This document shows, piece by piece, positions 59,241 to 64,000 of a DNA stretch of 64,000 bases (positions are counted from its first letter, which is position 1; each line of letters opens with the position of its first letter). Below the pieces are notes generated by a model. That model was not told where the DNA came from, did no database searches, and saw nothing but the letters and a program-made list of their open reading frames with translations. Source of the DNA: Membranipora membranacea. Taxonomy: Eukaryota; Bryozoa; Gymnolaemata; Cheilostomatida; Membraniporidae. The stretch is from positions 10,237,001 through 10,301,000 of the forward strand of contig OU612066.1 of assembly GCA_914767715.1 (NCBI GenBank), given 5' to 3'. The translations under genes and the position numbers were made by a program.

Positions 59241-61691
59241 ATGTCTGGGAGTAATGATGGCGGAGTGGATATTCTTGAAATTCTGAATTCACCAAATACA
59301 ACTAAGATCTGTGCTCCTATGGTGAGATATTCAAAGTAGGTGCTGTCTTGTTATCTTAATATATTCATATACTGCGTGTATTCATATAAAACTTGTATCT
59401 CTTGAATGGATCTGAAGTAATGTTCACGGCCAATATAGTTCAAGGGAGATTCTATCAGGTTGCATGTACTTACTTTTAGTTCAATTTGACAGTAAAGATC
59501 ATAGTAGGCGTACCTCTCTACCAGCCTGCCCTAACTTTATTTCACTCTAATTGATGTATATGTCATCTTCACAATCCCACAGACTGGCATTCAGAACTCT
59601 TGTGAGAAAATATGGATGTGATATAGCATTTACTCCGATGATCATATCCGACTCGTTTGTCAAATCACAGAGGGCCAGAGATGTGGACTTTACTACAAAC
59701 GATGGTAGGCCATGTCTATTTGATAAAATGACCTTCAGTTAATCAAATCCAATACATATCACTTACAATCTCCAGTGATGATCTTGCCAAACAGAAGTCA
59801 TCACCAAAGTGTACATACTTCTCAATATATGCTGTGAATTCTCTGTTTGTTACGGACCAGTTTGAAAATATAACTTACACAGTTTCAGTAGAGATGTTCC
59901 TTTTTCCAGGTGACCGACCTGTTGTGGTTCAGTTTGCTGCTAAAAATGCAACAGAATTAGCTAATGCTGCTGAGATGATAGCACCTTACTCTGATGGTGT
60001 GGATCTTAACTGTGGCTGTCCTCAAAGGTATGAATATGTGTGTTTCTTTCCAGAAAGAACACCAGAGCAGGATACTTGATGAAAAACTCAACTGAATGTA
60101 TTACTGGTATCCTGAAATGAATCAAACAGCCACCGGAATTATGGTTAGGTGCTCCAACCCAGGTTCTGGAAAATGAAATAGCGGAAAATTATTTCTCTGC
60201 AATAAAACAAAGTTTCCACGTTTTCCCGGCCTAAACTCCAAGCCTGCAGACTCGCCGCCTGCTTATATGAATCACAGCTTGTTTTATTTTCATGAATTTG
60301 ATGTAACATAATTTGAAAAACATAATTATATTAAAGATGGGCTATGCAGGAAGGTTATGGTGCCTGTCTCATTGACAAGCCAGAGTCGATTGCCGACATG
60401 GTCAAACAGACAAGGAACAGAATAACAAGATATCCATTCACTGTCTCTGTGAAGATTCGTGTTCATGATGATATCAGGTTTGCAAATTTATTACTAATTT
60501 AGAATTTTTTCACAGAAGTCATTGATTCTAGTATACAGGTCACCCATATTCATCATGTGTGCATGTCTATATAATTCCGTTACCTCTCTGCAAAATGGTA
60601 GCGTGTGAATGGACATAGCAGTGATCTAGAAGCGGACCCGTTCATCGTTAACAATTTCTGCCTATTTTGTAGTAAGACAGTTAACTTCTGTCGTCAGGTG
60701 GAGAGCGCAGGTGTTTCGTTTATCACAGTACATGGGCGTACCAAGCAACAGAGATGTGAACCTGTCAACACTGAGGCTGTCAGAATCATAAACGACAGTC
60801 TAGGAGTGCCTGTCATACATAATGGTGACATAACGTCACTCGAGAGCATGAACGACATTGTAGAGAAAACTGGTGTATGCGGTAGGTTGCTGAGAACTTA
60901 GTGGCTACATTTGCTGATGTTTAGTTTCGTCATTATGTTGATAACTCAATATGTTAATGATGGTAATGTTAGTTGGTAGTTAAAGCCTTGCTTGTCTCGT
61001 TTCAAGTGTCTCTGTGTGATCAGTTTGTTTTTAGTGGTGCACGTATAAACATGAGACAGTCCAAAATATGTAGTCTTTGCTCTCAATATAGGCTAATCAG
61101 CTACAATTGGAAAAATAACATCCTTAGAATTGTCTCATCTTTGCTATCAACATGGATTACTGAAAGAATCCAGGTCTAACACTTGTTGATTTGTAATGAA
61201 TTTAGGTGTTATGTCTGCCAGAGGATTGCTAGAGAACCCTGCCTTGTTTGCTGGTCATGGAGTGACATCACAAGTCGTGTCTGACTGGGTAAGCCTTCAC
61301 CACAATTATTGTGCAATGTTCATTGATAGTAATTGGCAGGCACATTTACATTATGGTTAAACTTGCTGCCTTTGTGGACATTATGATTGAATCAAGAGGA
61401 ATATATATAAAATAAAAAAAAGTTAACTTGCTCTCAAAAATAATTGATCTGTTTGTGATATGATAATATAGTAATTGAAGCTCCACATGCTGTTTTCCTC
61501 TGATTGTTCAGGTTGATATGTCATCAGCACACGGGACTCAGTTTCAGTGCTTTCATCACCATATTCATAAGATGTTAGAGAACTCGATGTCTAAAGCCGA
61601 GAGGAGGGTGTTTGTTACTCTGCAGAGTACTGCAGCTGTTCTAGACTACCTTGAGACTAATTATAACATCAACACCAGTCAACCTGGCTGA
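59241..61691 (+). CDS. DUS4L: tRNA-dihydrouridine synthase 4-like (DUS4L)
   Basis: FMN-dependent enzyme that reduces uridine to dihydrouridine in the tRNA D loop (positions 20a/20b for Dus4). Seven phase-matched exons, 59241-59335, 59583-59704, 59910-60027, 60337-60477, 60673-60881, 61206-61288 and 61512-61691, encode 315 residues (human 317). Conserved blocks in order: ICAPMVRYSKLAFRTLVRKY, TPMIISDSFVKS.RARD.DFTTN, VVQFAAKNATELANAA, DGVDLNCGCPQRWAMQEGYG with the catalytic Cys109, VSVKIRVHDD, GVSFITVHGRTKQQR with the family His and Arg, VPVIHNGDI and GVMSARGLLENPALF. The last exon matches the short C-terminal helical region (FHHHIHKM, SKAERRVF, LDYLETNYNI). Human TGTDGVMVARG reads TGVCGVMSARG here, a variation next to the flavin phosphate site. 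No extra RNA-binding domain is present, as expected for Dus4. Confidence 0.95.
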
Positions 61692-64000
61692 CAGGATAGC
61701 GAACAATATGGAGTGGTGGGTCGAAACAGCACGAGATACAACTGTGTTGAACTGTAAGTGTTTTAAATACATGCAACTTGTTCCAAAATATCATAATCTA
61801 AAGTCAAGCTTAAAAGGTCTCACGGCAAAATATCAGTTGATGCCGAATTGACAATAGTAGGCAAGACTGATGTGACATTGCAATGTGATTCATGGGTGTG
61901 TAAAAAATATAGTAGACCATGTCCACTCGACAATAGTAAAAGGTCAGATTTTGCAAATGATACTCATTTTAAATACAGATTTTGTATAGACCGTGTACCT
62001 AAAAAAATGTATCTGGAATAATGTAGGAGTCCGATATGACAGAGAACCTGTAAAGCTTTCTCTCTATAAAGAAATGGAGACAGGCTATTCTGGTATACCA
62101 ACCAGCATTTTGAGTTGAGTGGTATAATGAAGGTATAAAATGTACAAAAGAAGTGCTTAAAATTAGCTGATTGCTGTTGCTTATAGCGTGATTATGACTT
62201 TGTTTAAGCTCTGCTGCAAAGACACAATGTCTCAAAACCCAGACCGAGACATTTGGATGGATAAAGAGAGCCATCATCAAAGAAGTTCTCATCAAGGTAT
62301 TAATTTGATTACCTTTCCATTCCTAATGGACAACAATATAAATAATGTGCAATATATGTTGGAGTTGTTGAAACATTGATGCTGATGGAAAATGTAAATA
62401 ACACACGAAATATATTGGAGTTGTCCAAACATTGATGTTGAGTAGACAACTATGTATTGTCTTTGTGTCAGTCAAAACCAGCTGCGATTGGTAATATGTC
62501 GTCCATATGACAGTGATATACCTGTGAGTTATGAGACCTGATAGCGCATGATGCTAAATGAGCCTGTCCTTGAGTGAACACATTTTTCGTCACAAAAAAA
62601 TTAATTTGCATGTGTGTGGTGGTGGTAGATAAACAAAATTGTAACAACTTATTTTTTTTTTTATCAATGTGGCAGTCCAAAGGTGATGCCCGCGGATTTA
62701 TCCTTTTTTGTGGACGTCATAATTACCCATTGTAATAATGGGAGATAATAATCTGTAATTTACCTTTTGTTTGAATGCATTGGACTAATGATTACAACAA
62801 TGCCTATAGTTTATCGGCTAGTGACATACAAACAACTAGATTGAATCAGGGCTAGTGCCATACATGACAAGTTGGTAGACCCAGAAATCAGGAGGTCTCC
62901 GCGGACAAACTCCCGTCTCGGAGTACCACTCTGCGCGTCTCGCAGTGAAGGTGTAATTTGGCCCTAGTTGTCATTTATTTTAAGCCAAAACTAGAGCGTT
63001 CATATTATGAAATGCCTAATTTTACAAATTATATTGTTGCACTTTATCCGAACGAGGAGAGATAGTATGTTAATAGGCAATTATATTTAGGTATATGTAC
63101 TGTGGGTGTAGGAAAACAGCTTAAAAAGTCTTCTGGGTGAAGGAAGCTGAAAAAAGGGAGATAGGGAGGAGGTGGAAAATACCCCTAAAGACTGGGAGGC
63201 TCCCTACCAAAAAGGGAGACTTGTCAGGTATGGCTAGTGCTCAATGACTGAATCCATTGTATAATGAAGTGAAATTACACCTCAGTTTCTGTACACTAAC
63301 CAAAATGCATCGAAAATTGCATGTGCGACTAGCAATATCCCATATAATGTACACTGATTATATACTAGCTATCGACAAACATTGATAGACCACATGTTTT
63401 GTATCAATATAGCTCCTTTGTTGTTGGAATAGATAATTTAGACAAAAGATCCATAATTCATCACTTAGCATTTTTCTCCCTCATTTCGATATTCTAATTA
63501 TTTATTTCTTTATTTTACTATTTGCTACACAATGATATGTTGTCATCATCATTTCCTCTAAATAGAGCAGATTTTTTGCTGATCAATATTCATGAGTCTT
63601 TGTTAATTTTGTTTATATAATGTTAAATATTTTGCACCTTGACGTATCCTTATTATCGTAATCCCCTTTATTATATGTTTTGTGTTTGTTCATGCGGATA
63701 CAATATGCGCCACAATGAGAGGCTATATAATCCCAATGCTCAATTCTGACTGAGCCATTTGGTTCAAGCCTCAAGTTTTCACTTAAAATATATCATAATT
63801 TGCATATCAATACAATGTTTCTGTTATTGTGAGTATAGCGCTAGTGTCCGACCACGCACTCAATAACTATAAACAGCGATACTAAACTGAAAGCTAAAGA
63901 GAAAGCTCAGTATCATACCTAGTAATTATAGTACCTAAGTGAATCAACAAACTCTCCTGGCACTACAGAAAGGAATCTACAGCATTACAAAAGCATCATT
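61692..64000. other. region downstream of DUS4L with no recognised gene
   Basis: No coding exon, RNA gene or clear polyadenylation signal was supported. It contains a two-copy tandem repeat (62332-62450), a poly-T run near 62650 and a purine-rich patch near 63120-63215. The last kilobase is AT-rich. Confidence 0.5.
62332..62450 (+). repeat. tandem duplication of about 60 bp
   Basis: Two adjacent copies share AATATATGTTGGAGTTGT/AATATATTGGAGTTGT, then AAACATTGATG.TGA, and GGACAAC/AGACAAC-like ends. Confidence 0.6.

Noticed and set aside
61692-64000. tRNA or other structured RNA genes in the terminal 2.3 kb
   Set aside because: No A/B box pair or cloverleaf could be supported by eye.

Overview
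This window is nuclear DNA from an animal. It is AT-rich. Every confident gene is split by short to medium introns with GT..AG borders, and the gene set (Abl interactor, SLC16 monocarboxylate transporter, acylaminoacyl-peptidase, SHQ1, 14-3-3, a DUS4-type dihydrouridine synthase, soluble inorganic pyrophosphatase) is metazoan. Compact genes, short palindromic mobile elements, a P2X7-tail-like gene and a GDGR-DSPG-type transposase-like gene suggest an early-branching invertebrate such as a sponge or cnidarian. That placement is inference; no sequence here fixes the species.

Layout, left to right. 289-997 (+): last two exons of a soluble inorganic pyrophosphatase. 3686-17477 (+): complete ten-exon Abl interactor (ABI, WAVE complex) with an N-terminal WAVE-binding/HHR region, proline-rich linker and C-terminal SH3. 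18119-29648 (+): nineteen-exon acylaminoacyl-peptidase (APEH) with an intact Ser-Asp-His triad and several large inverted-repeat insertions in its introns. 32133-40235 (+): nine-exon SLC16-type transporter whose first coding exon lies about 1.6 kb upstream of the second. 42610-45381 (+): four-exon SHQ1. 46409-48911 (+): five-exon 14-3-3. 50351-50866 (+): P2X7-C-tail-like gene broken by two frame changes. 54608-51465 (-): multi-exon transposase-like gene, tail to tail with the previous one. 59241-61691 (+): seven-exon DUS4L. The remaining 2.3 kb holds no recognisable gene.

The seven conserved genes are housekeeping or signalling genes with no shared pathway; their common + orientation looks like ordinary animal gene order and not an operon. 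The main interest lies in the accessory DNA: a 666-bp near-perfect palindrome, at least four other inverted-repeat elements (two with 10-bp flanking direct repeats), a family of tiny TAGCCTG-ended palindromes, a family of short AAGGAGTTACAG hairpins, a dispersed 250-bp repeat, and a 28-bp minisatellite with repeated TACGTCA sites.

All exon models were made by eye from splice consensus, reading phase and remembered family similarity; no search or transcript was available.
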